The position numbers and the translations under genes are program-made. Below, in pieces: positions 50,011-61,456 of a stretch of 64,000 nucleotides of DNA. Source of the stretch: Rhynchosporium graminicola (taxonomy: Eukaryota > Ascomycota > Leotiomycetes > Helotiales > Ploettnerulaceae). Location of the stretch: contig FJUW01000010.1 in NCBI GenBank assembly GCA_900074885.1, positions 1 through 64,000 on the forward strand, given 5' to 3'. The notes below the pieces were generated by a model. It was not told the origin of the DNA, made no database searches, and saw nothing but the letters and a program-made list of their open reading frames with translations. The stretch's first letter is position 1; every line of letters starts with the position of its first letter.

Positions 50011-50393
50011 TATCGAATTTCTAACTCTATAACCTATATAATAATCTGCGGAGGCGAAGAAGAGAGTATAATCGATTCAGGTGGAGGTGGAGATAGAGGC
50101 GTCGATTAGCTTGCTATAGCTGGTGCTGGTACTAGTACTATAGCTAGTACTATAGCTATAACTGAGTCTATAGTAGGCTTAGTAGACTTAGTTGTAGTAC
50201 TCTTGGTATTGATTTTCAGGGTTATTTTAGCTGGTTGTACTAGCGCAGAAGGTAGTTGAGTACGTAGTTTAGTCGATTTACGTCCTTTTGGAGCTTTTAT
50301 ACTAATCTTGGAAGTAGATTTAAGAGGTATAGCTACAGACTGAATATATACTCTATAGATTAAGAGCTTTAAAAAGAAGTAGTTTGGAGGCAA
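50011..50393 (-). pseudogene. Unrecognised TIR-element protein, first segment (N-terminal)
   Basis: Starts MPPNYFFLKLLIYRVYIQ within the right inverted repeat and runs 95 codons through a Lys/Ser/Thr-rich stretch (SKISIKAPKGRKSTK) to a TAA. The same frame goes on past that TAA (STPLSPPPPESIILSSSPPQ) to the insertion point at 50011 and joins 45300-45977 in phase. The composition suggests a basic, disordered N-terminus. Family unknown. Confidence 0.5.
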
Positions 50394-50526
50394 ATCGGTA
50401 TAGTATTTATAGAGCTTTAGTGGTTTCTAGTTCTGATAATTATAGTATATTAATATTTAGTGGGGTTCATACTAAAAGGCGGTGTACCGGCGTTATTTAC
50501 TGAAGAATCACGCCAAACCGAAGAAT
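50337..50526 (-). repeat. Right 190-bp terminal inverted repeat
   Basis: Complement of 29501-29690. Less mutated than the left copy (for example ggtgtaccggcg and ggggttcatac kept). It includes the ATG and first codons of the minus-strand frame. Confidence 0.85.
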
Positions 50527-51643
50527 AGCTTATAGGATAGCTCCTTTTCGGTTGTTTATACTTCTAGTCAGTTCTGCCGTTTCGTCGAAAACGCTGCTTT
50601 ATGAGAAGTGGGCGAATCCGAAATATTTGAATACGTTCTCTACATTCCACAGGCAGACCACTAACCAAACCAGTGAGGACACGAATCTCAAACTTCAAGG
50701 TAGATTGTCAATTACCAAGAAACGCGAGCTTTCATCTTTTGAAGCCCGGGACGGATCGTTCCGTCGACGGTTAAGTGATCCATTCGGCCTCTCATCTCGG
50801 AACACACTACTTTTTTAGGGAACCTGCGACGCATGAGAGTCAAAACTCGACCATGAATATACGAATGGACATTGATTTTTTATGTTTTCCCAGCAAACTG
50901 TTCCTGAATGGTGGTGGAAGCGGCAGGCACCTCCCCAGTTTGTATCTATCCTTTCGTATTGACTGGAAGTAATCCCATCCAAATTCAATTAACTGCTAGA
51001 AGGCTGGGTTCTATTCTGAGCATTCGCTCTATTCTTTGCTTGCCGGGTCACGATGTCCTCAGTCGTTGTCTTTCGGTCTGAACGTAGAGCCATAGGAGCA
51101 TAACTCCATAAGATTGGAAGCGGGAAGTATCCTCATCACTTTCATCATCATATCGCTATCATCGCCGTGCTCGCCCTCGTGGTAGTTGTCTTACATTCCG
51201 GTAGACTTTACAGATTATGTCGGGTTAGCTTGGTATCCATTCACTTTTGCTAAATGCGGCCTTGATAGCATCGGAAGTTTGGGTTTGAGCTGATGAATAA
51301 GAATGGTATCGCCGCTGTTTCCTACATCTTTGGCGCTCATAATCGACGGCAAGCTACGTCGAGCAGACGAGGCTTGTCCTGGATGATGTCCGTTATTGTG
51401 ATAAGGTTGCCCGCCTATCAACGAAATATGCGTATGAAGAGCTCAAGAACGGTATCGGGCCCTGGCGAGCCTGTTTGTTGAGTGTAACCTCGAGGTCCTG
51501 CAGGCAATGCATTATTTAATCGACGGGTCTATCTGCCTATTTGCTCCGCGCTTAAGGTAACGGTGAAGCTGATGCAGTAGCGCTGGAAGCTACTTCCTTG
51601 CTCTCCTGGTGTCTTCAGACCAGACCAGACCAGACTAATAAAC

Positions 51644-51677
<34 letters not shown>

Positions 51678-52486
51678 CGCCTGGGCACACCGCGATGCTG
51701 TTGCTGCTGTGACTACGGCACCGACACCGACACCGACACCCCTCTGTCAATTCGTGCCTACCTACCTACCTACCTATTCACGTGCATTCGCCCCATTCAC
51801 GATTCACAGCTTCAACCTCGACTGCATCTTCATTCAACTTCAGACAACCTGATCGTTGTCATTGTTGGCGAATTGCTTGCTTGTATTGTTCAGGTACCTA
51901 TTGAATTGATCTCATCGCAATGCCCAGCCAGCCTTCCCTGCCTCCTGCCCTGCCCTGCCCTGCCCTGCCCTGCCTGGCACTTTCCCGCCTTTCACGGGCT
52001 AATACTGCATTAGTCCACTCAGTCAGCCAATCAACTCTTTCACACTAGGCCTTTCTTGGCACTAATTTACCTTCTCGGCCGGTGCAGTGCAGTGCAGGTT
52101 ATCCCTCGTCTCGTCTCGTCTCGCCTGGTCCATCTGCTCAGCTCAGCTCAGCCTCCAGTCCAGTCCAATCCAGTCCAGGTCAACCCTCCCTCGAACATCT
52201 CTTGAGAGCTTGCAGAGGCATCTTCAAGCTTTGAGAGCTTTCGTCCGTTCGCTGCCTCATTCAACTTTCACATCCCATCGCGCCAGCTTCCGCTCCCCTC
52301 GAATTAACTCGCACCTCCCCACGCGCAATCGGCTACCAACCTCATCGAGGAGTATTAGGGGCCGTCATCATTTGAGTTTCCGCCATTTGCCAACGCGTGC
52401 AAATACTTTGCAGTTGTATGAGGATATAGCAGTAATCGCGGCGTGTATCTACACAGCTGGACTTCTTCTATCTTGAATTGCCCTCG
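50527..52486. other. Promoter and leader region of the phosphatase gene
   Basis: Normal composition resumes at once after the inverted repeat. No gene could be supported; frames at 51529-51852 fall on simple repeats. The last 900 bp, up to the ATG at 52487, are exceptionally rich in short tandem repeats and pyrimidines and probably form the promoter and 5' UTR. Confidence 0.6.
51618..52180. repeat. Cluster of short tandem repeats upstream of psr1-like gene
   Basis: Separate runs: cagac units (about 51616-51635), ggct units (about 51643-51676), caccga units (about 51717-51739), ctac units (about 51759-51774), ccctg units (about 51945-51975), ctcgt units (about 52104-52123), agctc units (about 52138-52151) and ccagt units (about 52155-52178). 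Unit lengths are mostly 4-6 bp. They are all in non-coding DNA. Confidence 0.85.
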
Positions 52487-54452
52487 ATGAGTAATGAGAT
52501 AGTACAGCCGACCGAGGAAGATCTTAGCCGCTCGAAAGCAATCGAAGGTGGAAAAGCAGCCAAACCACCTGCACTGGATACGTCAAAGTGTATGTGATCA
52601 AGTCCCCATCAGATTGTTTTGCCGTGCATCAAATTCAATGCGCAAGCATTTTCATGACTTCTATTCTCCAAGAGTCAACTAGCTAACCAGGTCAATCGTA
52701 GTCACCAATACTCCACACCCTCCCAGTTCCTCTACCCAGGCTACTTCAACGCAGAACACTGCTACAACAGAGGAATCCGAGAATACGGCCTTATCCGGAT
52801 CGCTGCACGAGAAGGACTCCGCAAGATTAGCGGATGAAGAGGCACCAAAGAAGAATCGAGGTCTCTTACCAGTACCATCCAGATCATCTTCACACAAGAT
52901 ACAGCCATCGCCCACAACTACAGGTCTGAGTGGAGCTACCGTAAGGGATCCTACAGATAGCATAGGAGGTCAATCGAAGGAGTCGAAAGGGAGCATTTTG
53001 GGCCTGAGGCGGAATGGGAGTGCGACAAGCAGCAAAATGTCAAGAACGCAACAAGCAACATCGGCAGGCCCAACAGGGGCCGCAAACAACGTAGCAGCAA
53101 ATCCCACAATCTCCCGAGAGCCAAAGAAGAAGGGCCTTTTCTCCTTTCTCTGCTGTGGAGTGCCGGATAGCGCCAATACGTTGGATTCAAATGACGCAGC
53201 TATGCCTGCAAATAAGGTCACAAAGGCTCCATCAGGACGTCCTGCAACAGCTAGCCGACCGGAACAAGGAAACTCAGTGTCAGCAAGCACAGCAGACAAC
53301 TCTCTAAACAGACCGCAGACAGAAAAAGAGGCTCTCAGCCAAGATACCCAGCAGGTTGCGATTGATGGAGATCAGAACGAAGTGACAAAATCGGGTCAGG
53401 ACGTGCAAACAGGAGGTGTTACAATGCCATCACCCAACGGCGATCTGACCCAAACGACTAGCAACACACGCGATCAACCATTACCTGAACTGCCCAAGGA
53501 AGCAGAGCCAGCAAACGTTACGCAAACTTTAACCCCATCAGTCCTCGTACAAACTCCTTCTAGATCGGAGTCAAAAGATTCTACCGCCCAGATCCCTGCA
53601 GAAGAGCAGAGAGATATTGATGGCGACGTGAAGATGAACGATTCCGAACCAGTACCAGTAGCCAAGGAGGAGACTGCTAACCCCCCTCTTCGAAAAGACG
53701 AAACAGTCAACAAGGCAGCATTGCCCCCACCTCCACCAGTTTCTCAACCGCAACCCGGGCCAAGCGAGGACAAAGCCAATCCCGAGCCGGCAGAACAGAA
53801 AACGCAGTGGCTACTTCCCCCGATTGCTCCCAGGTTTCAAGGGAAAAAGTGTCTCGTGCTAGATCTCGATGAGACATTGGTTCACAGCAGTTTTAAGGTA
53901 CGCTTCACTTGTTTCGCCCGAGCTATCTTGCCTAACTTTTCAGATTCTACACCAAGCCGATTTCACGATCCCAGTTGAGATTGAGGGTCAATACCACAAT
54001 GTATATGTTATAAAGCGACCGGGCGTGGATCAGTTTATGAAGCGAGTTGGCGAACTCTACGAAGTTGTCGTCTTCACGGCCTCCGTGTCGAAGGTAGGCC
54101 GTCTCGAAATGAATATCATTCGGAAACTAACTGTGATTAGTACGGTGATCCACTCCTGGATCAACTTGACATCCATAACGTTGTTCATCATCGTCTATTC
54201 CGTGAGAGTTGTTACAATCACCAAGGGAACTACGTCAAAGATCTATCACAGGTCGGTCGCGACTTACGAGAAACGATCATTATTGACAACTCCCCCACCT
54301 CGTACATCTTCCATCCGCAACATGCTGTTCCTATCAGCAGTTGGTTCTCCGATGCTCACGACAACGAGCTTCTCGACTTGATTCCCGTCCTCGAAGATCT
54401 AGCTGGCTCGCAGGTGCGAGACGTCAGTCTTGTCCTCGATGTCGCCCTCTGA
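52487..54452 (+). CDS. psr1: NIF/FCP1-type phosphatase, Psr1/Psr2-like
   Basis: Four exons (52487-52589, 52702-53897, 53944-54093, 54141-54452) with introns of 112, 46 and 47 nt give 586 residues, all in phase. The C-terminal 165 residues are a HAD-superfamily CTD-like phosphatase domain: catalytic DLDET (422-426), [30 protein letters not shown], and IIIDNSP with [16 protein letters not shown]. The first 400 residues are disordered, with a Lys-rich patch next to FLCCG (Cys185, Cys186), a likely palmitoylation site for membrane attachment. In yeast, Psr1/Psr2 sit at the plasma membrane and are needed for sodium/general stress response; the same role is inferred. The start at 52487 is the first ATG after a stop-rich leader. 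Confidence 0.93.
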
Positions 54453-55695
54453 AGCAATTTCCATGTGGGCTCCTGCATGCAAATACATTTGCAATCATAG
54501 CGGACGGCGTTTTGATGGTTGATACATTTTGATTTCGTTGTAGAATGTACAGTCTAATCTTTATAATAAGTCTTCTGGCCAGACCAGAGCAGCAATCTTT
54601 AGTTCGATCGGGGGGGTGGTGTCTCTGAGCGGGAAAACAAAAAGCTATAGGCAGAATGGATGCGCATCATATCCGCCTCGAGGGGCTGGACAGATACCCT
54701 GATTGTCTGACGTGGAGGATTTTGGAGGTCAGGGAGAATTTCCAGCCGGAGAAGTTACAAGAGCAGCAGACCATGCTTCCGAGCCACCAAGTTTCCTTTT
54801 TCATTTGTCATATTTGAAGCGAAGCAAAGCAAGCAAGCAGAGGAGTTGAGTTAATACCTTGATGGGACGGAATGGATGCATGGAGATACAGCTGCTCATA
54901 GTTTTGGAGGATGGAAGAAGGGGACTGTTCTATTTTCATTTGTTCACTTTTTTCTCAACTTCATAGCATGCGTGGAAATGGCGCAGATATCGACAGACAG
55001 AGGGACTGAAATTCTCCCTGTATCAATGTAGTTGACCGTAGTAGAGTATGTATGGCAAGGCTGCTCCGGGGGAAGTATCTAGCATACCTAAGTAGATAGG
55101 CACGAAATAGGATGCTTTGCATCATCGAAAGTAACTATCCCATTTCTCCTCAATTGTATGAAACTTCCCCACGACAATTCCAGCCTATAATTCAACTTTG
55201 ACAGCCATTTATTACTTTTGCAGGTCAGAGTGAGGCTGGGTTGTTGTTATCCCCAGATTCCCATTCAATCTAGCGGCCACTAGCTCTGCACCCATCCCTG
55301 TCAACCGAGCCTCCTTTCAATGTCGCTCGTGTCCTCATCTCGAGCAAATCATCATTTGGCCTCCGCAACTCCCACAGCACCACGATAACGCTCTCACTTC
55401 GCAATCCTCTCCTTTACCTTCAATCACCAGTCGCGTTAATCGATATTTGAATTGGTCATCATGGTACGTTTCTTCTCTCGCAGTCGGGTGTCCTTTCGGG
55501 ATTGAAGCTGCGGCGCATGTGCTCGTTTGACCAAACGCCCAATTCCCACGACAACTCGTTCCATATCATCTCGCTCCATATCCTTAGTCCTAACCTTTCT
55601 ATTTGACTTCCAGTGACATAGAATAACATATACTAATAATGCAAACCAACTAGTCCTCCCCACGCCCTTCTTCGCCCATCAACTCTCCTTCCGCC
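54453..55695. other. Intergenic region between psr1-like and Sec61-beta genes
   Basis: Holds the 3' UTR of the phosphatase gene and a pyrimidine-rich promoter/leader for Sec61-beta (about 55260-55690). An ATG-gtacgt at 55460 could be part of a spliced leader, but I cannot join it in frame. A minus-strand frame (55436-55663) is a shadow. Confidence 0.55.
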
Positions 55696-56343
55696 ATGAC
55701 CACCGGCCGTCCTTCGTCGCCAACTCCTCCCGGCGGACCAAAGACTGCGATCCGTCGTCGTGCGGCTGCTGATCAGAAGGACAAGGTTGCCAATGCGAGG
55801 CCGAGCTCGACGAGAGCTGCCGGTGCGGGTGGAAGCTCGAGTACGATGTTGAGTAGGTGGTCTTTCCTTTTCTTTGTGGTGCCGGAACTTCAGGTCACGG
55901 TCGGGTATAAAGAGAGTGCTCGGATTTCCGTGGATTCAGGGGAGAGAAACAGAGGCGGAGATGTGTGCGATTGGCTCTCAGCAAGTGCTGGAGCAGATGG
56001 GATTGCTCTGGGTGGACTTTGACAGCATGGGTCTTCCGCTTCCAATTGACTGTTCTTCTATCTTTGTTGAGGATGTGATGATTTGTGGGCACCATATTGG
56101 CTTCAATCGCACTGGAAAGCAGGAAGTCACAGTACATTCTAACATCAAATAGGACTTTACACCGACGAATCCCCAGGATTGAAGGTGGATCCGGTTGTTG
56201 TTCTCGTTCTTTCTCTAGTCTTCATCTTCAGTGTCGTTGCACTGCACAGTACGTCGATCACTTCCTTCCTAAATCCACTTTAATCGCGGAACTAACGCAA
56301 CCATTCAGTTATCGCCAAGGTTACCCGGAAATTCTCCTCCTAG
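55696..56343 (+). CDS. SBH1: Sec61-beta, ER protein translocation channel subunit
   Basis: Three exons (55696-55852, 56153-56248, 56309-56343) with introns of 300 and 60 nt give 95 residues, the usual length. It reads MTTGRPSSPTPPGGPK, AIRRRAAADQKDKVANARPS and STRAAGAGGSSSTMLRLYTDE, followed by PGLKVDPVVVLVLSLVFIFS, VVALHIIAK and a basic tail ending KFSS. That is the conserved fungal Sec61-beta pattern: disordered cytosolic N-terminus, then a single C-terminal membrane helix (about 66-88). It is the small tail-anchored subunit of the Sec61 channel and contacts ribosomes and exocyst components. The ATG has a good context (cgccATGAC). Confidence 0.97.
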
Positions 56344-58027
56344 ATGTGATACGGATGAGTGGTGACGTAAGGTGAGGTGCGGAGTGGCAGATGCGACGTT
56401 GGTGGCTAGCTGAGGTCCAAATTTCGGTTCCTGCGAATTAAAGCGAACAAGGAACGACAAAATTTGATACGAGCATAGGGTTCATACGGCTGGTGCAAAA
56501 TTTGGAGCTGGATTGGGCGCTCTGTATGGTACCTGTGGCCCTTTGTACTATAAACAAAATTTATGGAATGATTTGGTGCGAAATTCACCTGAGTTTTCTT
56601 GAATTTGAGCTCCTTGATTTTACTTCGATCGGGTCTTTCTAGAAACAAACCCATGCCGCTTCTTTGCAGACGTCTGCAATACACGCACGGTACATGAGTA
56701 GTCTCATGGGCTGGATAGTGCCGGCGTGATGAAAACGAAAGACGCTTGTGTTTGCTCTTCCCACGTATTTGCTGTACTGAACTATGAATCATGATAGACT
56801 TGCGAAATGATCACTGCTCCATGGAGACTAAGATTAAGCTCTACCTAGCAAGTGACAGAAAATTATTGAGGCAATCCCTGACATATATATCCCAATGAGC
56901 ACGTTGTCTATTCTTGAAGGAGAAGTACAAGTAAGGTAAGTTTCCTTCAAAGAAGGATGTTTCCTGTATGACGGACAACTGGGAATATCGAGTAATGATG
57001 GTATCTAGTTGGCGTTTTGATGGCATTCCATGTGGTGCCATGTGGTGCTGCCCGGTGATAGGTACGTATGATGATAGGAGCTGGTAGAGGCGGGAGAATG
57101 CGATGTGTTGGGATGGGTAATATTGCCGACTTTGTGGACAGGGATTTCTCGTACATTCAAGCCGCCTGGATAGCTCTCCTTAGACTCTTTTGATAGTATC
57201 GTTCGAGTGGCATAAGATACTCGAATGCCGCGTGACCCAACGTAGTATAAAGTGATTCATTCATTTGTGTTGATAACACGTCGCGCGAAACTAACTAAAT
57301 CGACGCGTTTCAAGGGGAGCTGAAACTTCAAGAGGTACAGTTAACCATTATACGTATATATCTCCGGGACAGGAGTCAGTTGGTAGTGGGATTCTAAGGA
57401 TTTTGTATGTCGATTTGGTAGTATTTTTCCAAAAGTTGTGAGGTGGTTGTAGATAGGGTAGGTAGGTATTTACTTCTCGGTTAGTGAATACACTATTTAC
57501 ACTCTCACTTAGAGGGAAATAATGGGGACTTGACCAGACAGACTAAACTGCTTAGGTACTGTGGATTAGACATTTTGGTAGAGATAAGCAGGTGATCGGC
57601 AGTGAAGTGAAGTGATGAGCGCGAGTCTTTTCGCTTACGATAGAATTCGGCGTTGGAAAGTGAACTTGAGTTACACGATGAAACGTTGTTGTGATTTGGG
57701 TTGATTGTTGGTTATGTGTGTGCTGCAGCAGTATCGTGAAAAGATGAAGGTGCGTTATTAAGGGATCTCTCTGATTGACGGCAAGGTTTCGGAATCTATT
57801 AGCTGGGAGTTCCATGTTTGTGGGCAATTGAAAGTATTATCATTATCATTATTGTGTATTAGGTGTTAAGTGATTGCGGTTACTGGACATTATACATCTC
57901 TCGTATAGCGGCCCTTTTCATTAAACATTACCCCTGCACTGCCCGTTATACTTCATATCGTCCTCGTATGCACCTCATCATCCTCGCGAGTAAGTCAGAG
58001 CTCGACTACTGCTTCAACACACCACGC
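56344..58027. other. Intergenic region between two convergent genes
   Basis: It separates the plus-strand Sec61-beta gene from the minus-strand membrane protein gene, so only 3' ends are expected. Frames of 60-130 codons (56406-56792, 57552-57827, both minus) lack motifs and splice partners. Nothing else recognised. Confidence 0.5.
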
Positions 58028-58780
58028 TCATCGGATATCAGAAAATAGCTTCCTGCTATCCAAGCTATACCTCTCATTCGACGTCTCCACATGTCTCTTC
58101 CCCGCCTTCCTCCATTTATGGTAAACAACACTATAATAAAGCAGTCCCACAAAATAAGGAATCCTTCTCACATTAGCCTTACTCTCACCTCATCCCAAAT
58201 CCAATTTCAAACATCTCAGGGAAAGAGAAACAAACTCACGAAGCCAGAATCGTAAGCACATTCCACACCTCCCAAACCTCGAAATAGCCCGCGCTCCATA
58301 CCAGAGCATAGATCGACATCGCGAGACCGGTTAGCCAGAAGAGAGCGAGCCAGACAGAGCTGATTAGCATCCAGAGCAGAGAGAGCGCGTTACGTTTGTA
58401 GTGCATATAGGTGGGAATTAGGAGGATGGCGTTGAGGATTGTGAAGGAGAAGATTAGGTAGGCGTTACTGATTGGGGTAAGTCAGGTGTCTTGCCAGTTT
58501 TTGGGGGTGAGTGGTGGAATGGAAGGGGAGGATTTACATTACGAACAAGGCATCGGCTAGGCCGTCGTCGTAACGTTGTTGGAGACCTTTGCGGTGGTGC
58601 TGGAGGGGGTATGTTAGGCTGTAAGATCTGGAGGGGGGGAAGGTGGGAGGAGTTTACGAGGAGAGCTGCTGCGAAGGCTGTTATGATGATAGATCCGATT
58701 GTTTGGAAGGACCAGAGCCAAATGACCACGGCTCGATTCCATGGCGATTGCGCACGCTCGTATATGGTGTGAGTCTTCAT
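58028..58780 (-). CDS. Small four-helix membrane protein (MARVEL-like)
   Basis: Four exons (58658-58780, 58538-58599, 58240-58467, 58028-58163) with introns of 58, 70 and 76 nt splice in phase to 182 residues. Four hydrophobic segments are visible at about 17-41, 62-83, 92-119 and 130-152, with the conserved-looking loop HHRKGLQQRYDDGLADALF between the first two and a basic C-terminal tail after YHKWRKAGKR. Size and layout fit the fungal MARVEL-like family of membrane-associating proteins, but no decisive motif was seen. Intron 1 has a cctaacat branch site. The last acceptor has an alternative 3 bp away (adds one Arg). The ATG at 58780 is the first in frame. Confidence 0.75.
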
Positions 58781-61456
58781 GCCTGGTCACAAATTCGTTG
58801 GTCAGGTAGAAAAGAGTATGGTTTCCCGATTGTGTGTTCAACGTGAATGGATTTCACGTCGGTGTGTTGACTTGAGATGGAAATAACGATCAACGCAGTA
58901 ACCGAGATGCACCTTTCATAGGTACCTACCTATATATTCTATCTGATTACTGCAGACTCAACAACGCCTCATTGAGCCATAATCCAAACGTAACGTCAAA
59001 CACGGGGGATCAGGAAAAGATATGCATGCCGCAGTGTCATGCCAATGTGATCTTCTCGATGTCTGACCTGAAAGCTACACCAGCCAAGCCGCGCTGTTTC
59101 TCCAGACTCGGCTGTGCAAAACTGTGCCGCTATAACAACTTTCGTACTTTATCGAATCAGAAACAAGTTAATACTATAGGCTCCTGAACATAAAGCACGA
59201 CTCGGTGTAAGCGAGCGGATTGTGTCTCGGGGGAGTGCAGAATACGAAAGATGGAGTAGGGAGACGCGGCCAAATCGTCATGGTGGGAGATCACATGACT
59301 GTGCACCGTAGTACTGAGATGGTTTTACGTGAAAGGCCTGTGATGTTGCGGTTAGATCCAGTTCGTAGTATCGATTAGTTACCTGGAGTCGACTGACTGC
59401 ACCGTGCTCAAAGTCAATTTCAGCCCTACGTAAACTCTCGTGCTTTTGGTTATCCGAGCCGAAAATGAGAACGAATCGAAGCGATCTATATCACTTATCC
59501 TCCAAACCGCCTTAGCAATAGCTGGCAGTGAGAATTGAGGGATTTTGTTTCTGGGAGGCCAGAAAGTAGAACAGAGTGTCAACGAGTGGAAGTCCTTGTT
59601 GACGTCGCATGCTCATTCTTTAATAGACGAGGATGAGATATTTCGTTGCCGGTGAAGCCAGAAATGGATGGCTTCACGCCTCATATCGACTCATGGTCTT
59701 CGGAAATACAATTTTTCAATGACTTTGCTAAAGCTGATACAACGCGAACTTTTTGTGACCTTGACTGAAATAATTCGAATAGCGAAGAAGGGTTGGGACT
59801 TTGATAAGCAGATAGTAAGATTACATCCTGGACTCAGTTCACAGGAAACAAATTGAGTTGACTTGGAACAATGACTTTCATCAATGCTCGTGGTTAAAAG
59901 AATACTCAAGAACCATAGGGAGATGTAGAATCCACCTCGTCTCTGGGAATAATGTAGCAAATGACTATATAGTCACTCACATTAGCAACAGGAAATGGAA
60001 GGGTGAGTCCCCCGAATGCCCGAAGGGTTCAAGATGCTCAAAATCGGTTTCGATCTATCAATATCGTCGCAAAGGAGCTTCGCTAGAGGCTAGCTAACAT
60101 GATCTGGAATTTGGAAGCAATGAGCTGCATTTTCAGGGGATGCTAAGAAAATCCCTATCAGGACGAGACAATGTTCTGTAGAAGACTTGATGCTAGTCTT
60201 AATATATGCGAAGGGGAGCAAAACTCGCCAGACAACTATATCAAGCAGGGCGTCATGAACGAACTAAGGTCAGAGTCGGATATATGATTTGTTTTCTATG
60301 TCATCCAGGTATTCTTCAATAGTTGACAGAACTGTTGCAACAGAATAATAGCGAGAGATTGGGAATCTATCAATAGTAAACAAAGTAGCCGATTCTGGTC
60401 GGCTAATATTATCTGCTTGGGCAAAATTGAAGTGCCATAACAAGTTCGTGACATCGAATGCTCTCAAGATAGAAGTCCCAACACAATTTTCGTGACATCA
60501 CTATGAGAGTAAAATAAAGGTCCGGAGTTTATTTTCGTGACTGTGATAATCTCGAAGCCTAGCTACCTTGACCAGCCAATTTTCTAGCATCAGTATTGAA
60601 AAACATGTGTCTGGTGGAGATTGAGAAAATGCCGCCCAGGCTCCATCTTACAACGCCCACTTGTGACAATCGAGATAACGACGTAACACGAGCAGGCAAG
60701 AGGGAAGGAAAGGAAAAGTCGCACGCTAAGAAATGCCAGCAGCGTTCCTATCACCGAGCTGGCTCGCTCTGTGACTATGGAGCTCTTTGAATCCCTGGAC
60801 CTCTACTACCACTCAGCAGCTCCGCGGTGGCAATGCATCCTCACAGGACACATTAGGAATTTAACACCGTCAGGGTCTAGCAGGAGGTGCAGAAAACAGC
60901 AAGCAAGCCGCGACAATTAGATTTAATCCCCTTAACGATTATGCCTCCTGAAGATGGAATTAACAAACCAGTTAGTTTAGGAGAGATAACAAAGTCCCTC
61001 TATCAAAACTGGCATTTGTCCGTTACTTGACTAGCCAGGCTGCAGATGGAGATTGTATGGTGCATTTAAAATTCACAGACGGTCAAGGTCATATGTTGAG
61101 ATTGTGACATTTGAATGTTGAACAGTTACTCATATAAGTATCAGTACCTCCTTTGAGTTCGGGTGGGCATCGTCATTGAAGCCCATGCCTGCAAGCTGCC
61201 CCACGTCCACGAGTCTGTGGTCCAGCCAGCAGCCCAACGAAGCTCTACAAGTAACTGCGCCTTTCCCTCAGTGCATCTCCAAATTGTCAATCGGATATGA
61301 TTCCCAAGATTTATTCAGATCTCGTTATATCGAAAATGACGCAGGGATCAATATAGCAAGGAAACCAGCATCTCTTGCCTTACCTGGGATGTCATAGAGC
61401 TATCAACCCCTCTCTTCACATCACCAAAGAATATCCATGCACAACCAACAATAGCC
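58781..61456. other. Intergenic region upstream of the glycosyltransferase gene
   Basis: About 2.7 kb that holds two divergent promoters. Frames of 60-90 codons on both strands (59379-59582, 59668-59960, 60596-60790, 61176-61397) show no motif and no splice partners. I see no supported gene, RNA or repeat. Confidence 0.5.

Larger units (their letters stand above)
29501..50526. mobile_element. Old TIR transposon with nested retrotransposons
   Basis: Inverted repeats of 190 bp (29501-29690 and 50337-50526) bound the whole AT-rich block; both start attcttcggtttggcgtgat. Between them lie four LTR-element insertions and the remains of the host element: a Tc1-like transposase fragment reading in from the left and a long unrecognised frame reading in from the right. 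Two nested insertions have perfect 5-bp duplications, so the host sequence can be read across them. No TA or other duplication outside the 190-bp repeats could be fixed. Alternatively the two ends belong to two separate copies of one family. Confidence 0.7.
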
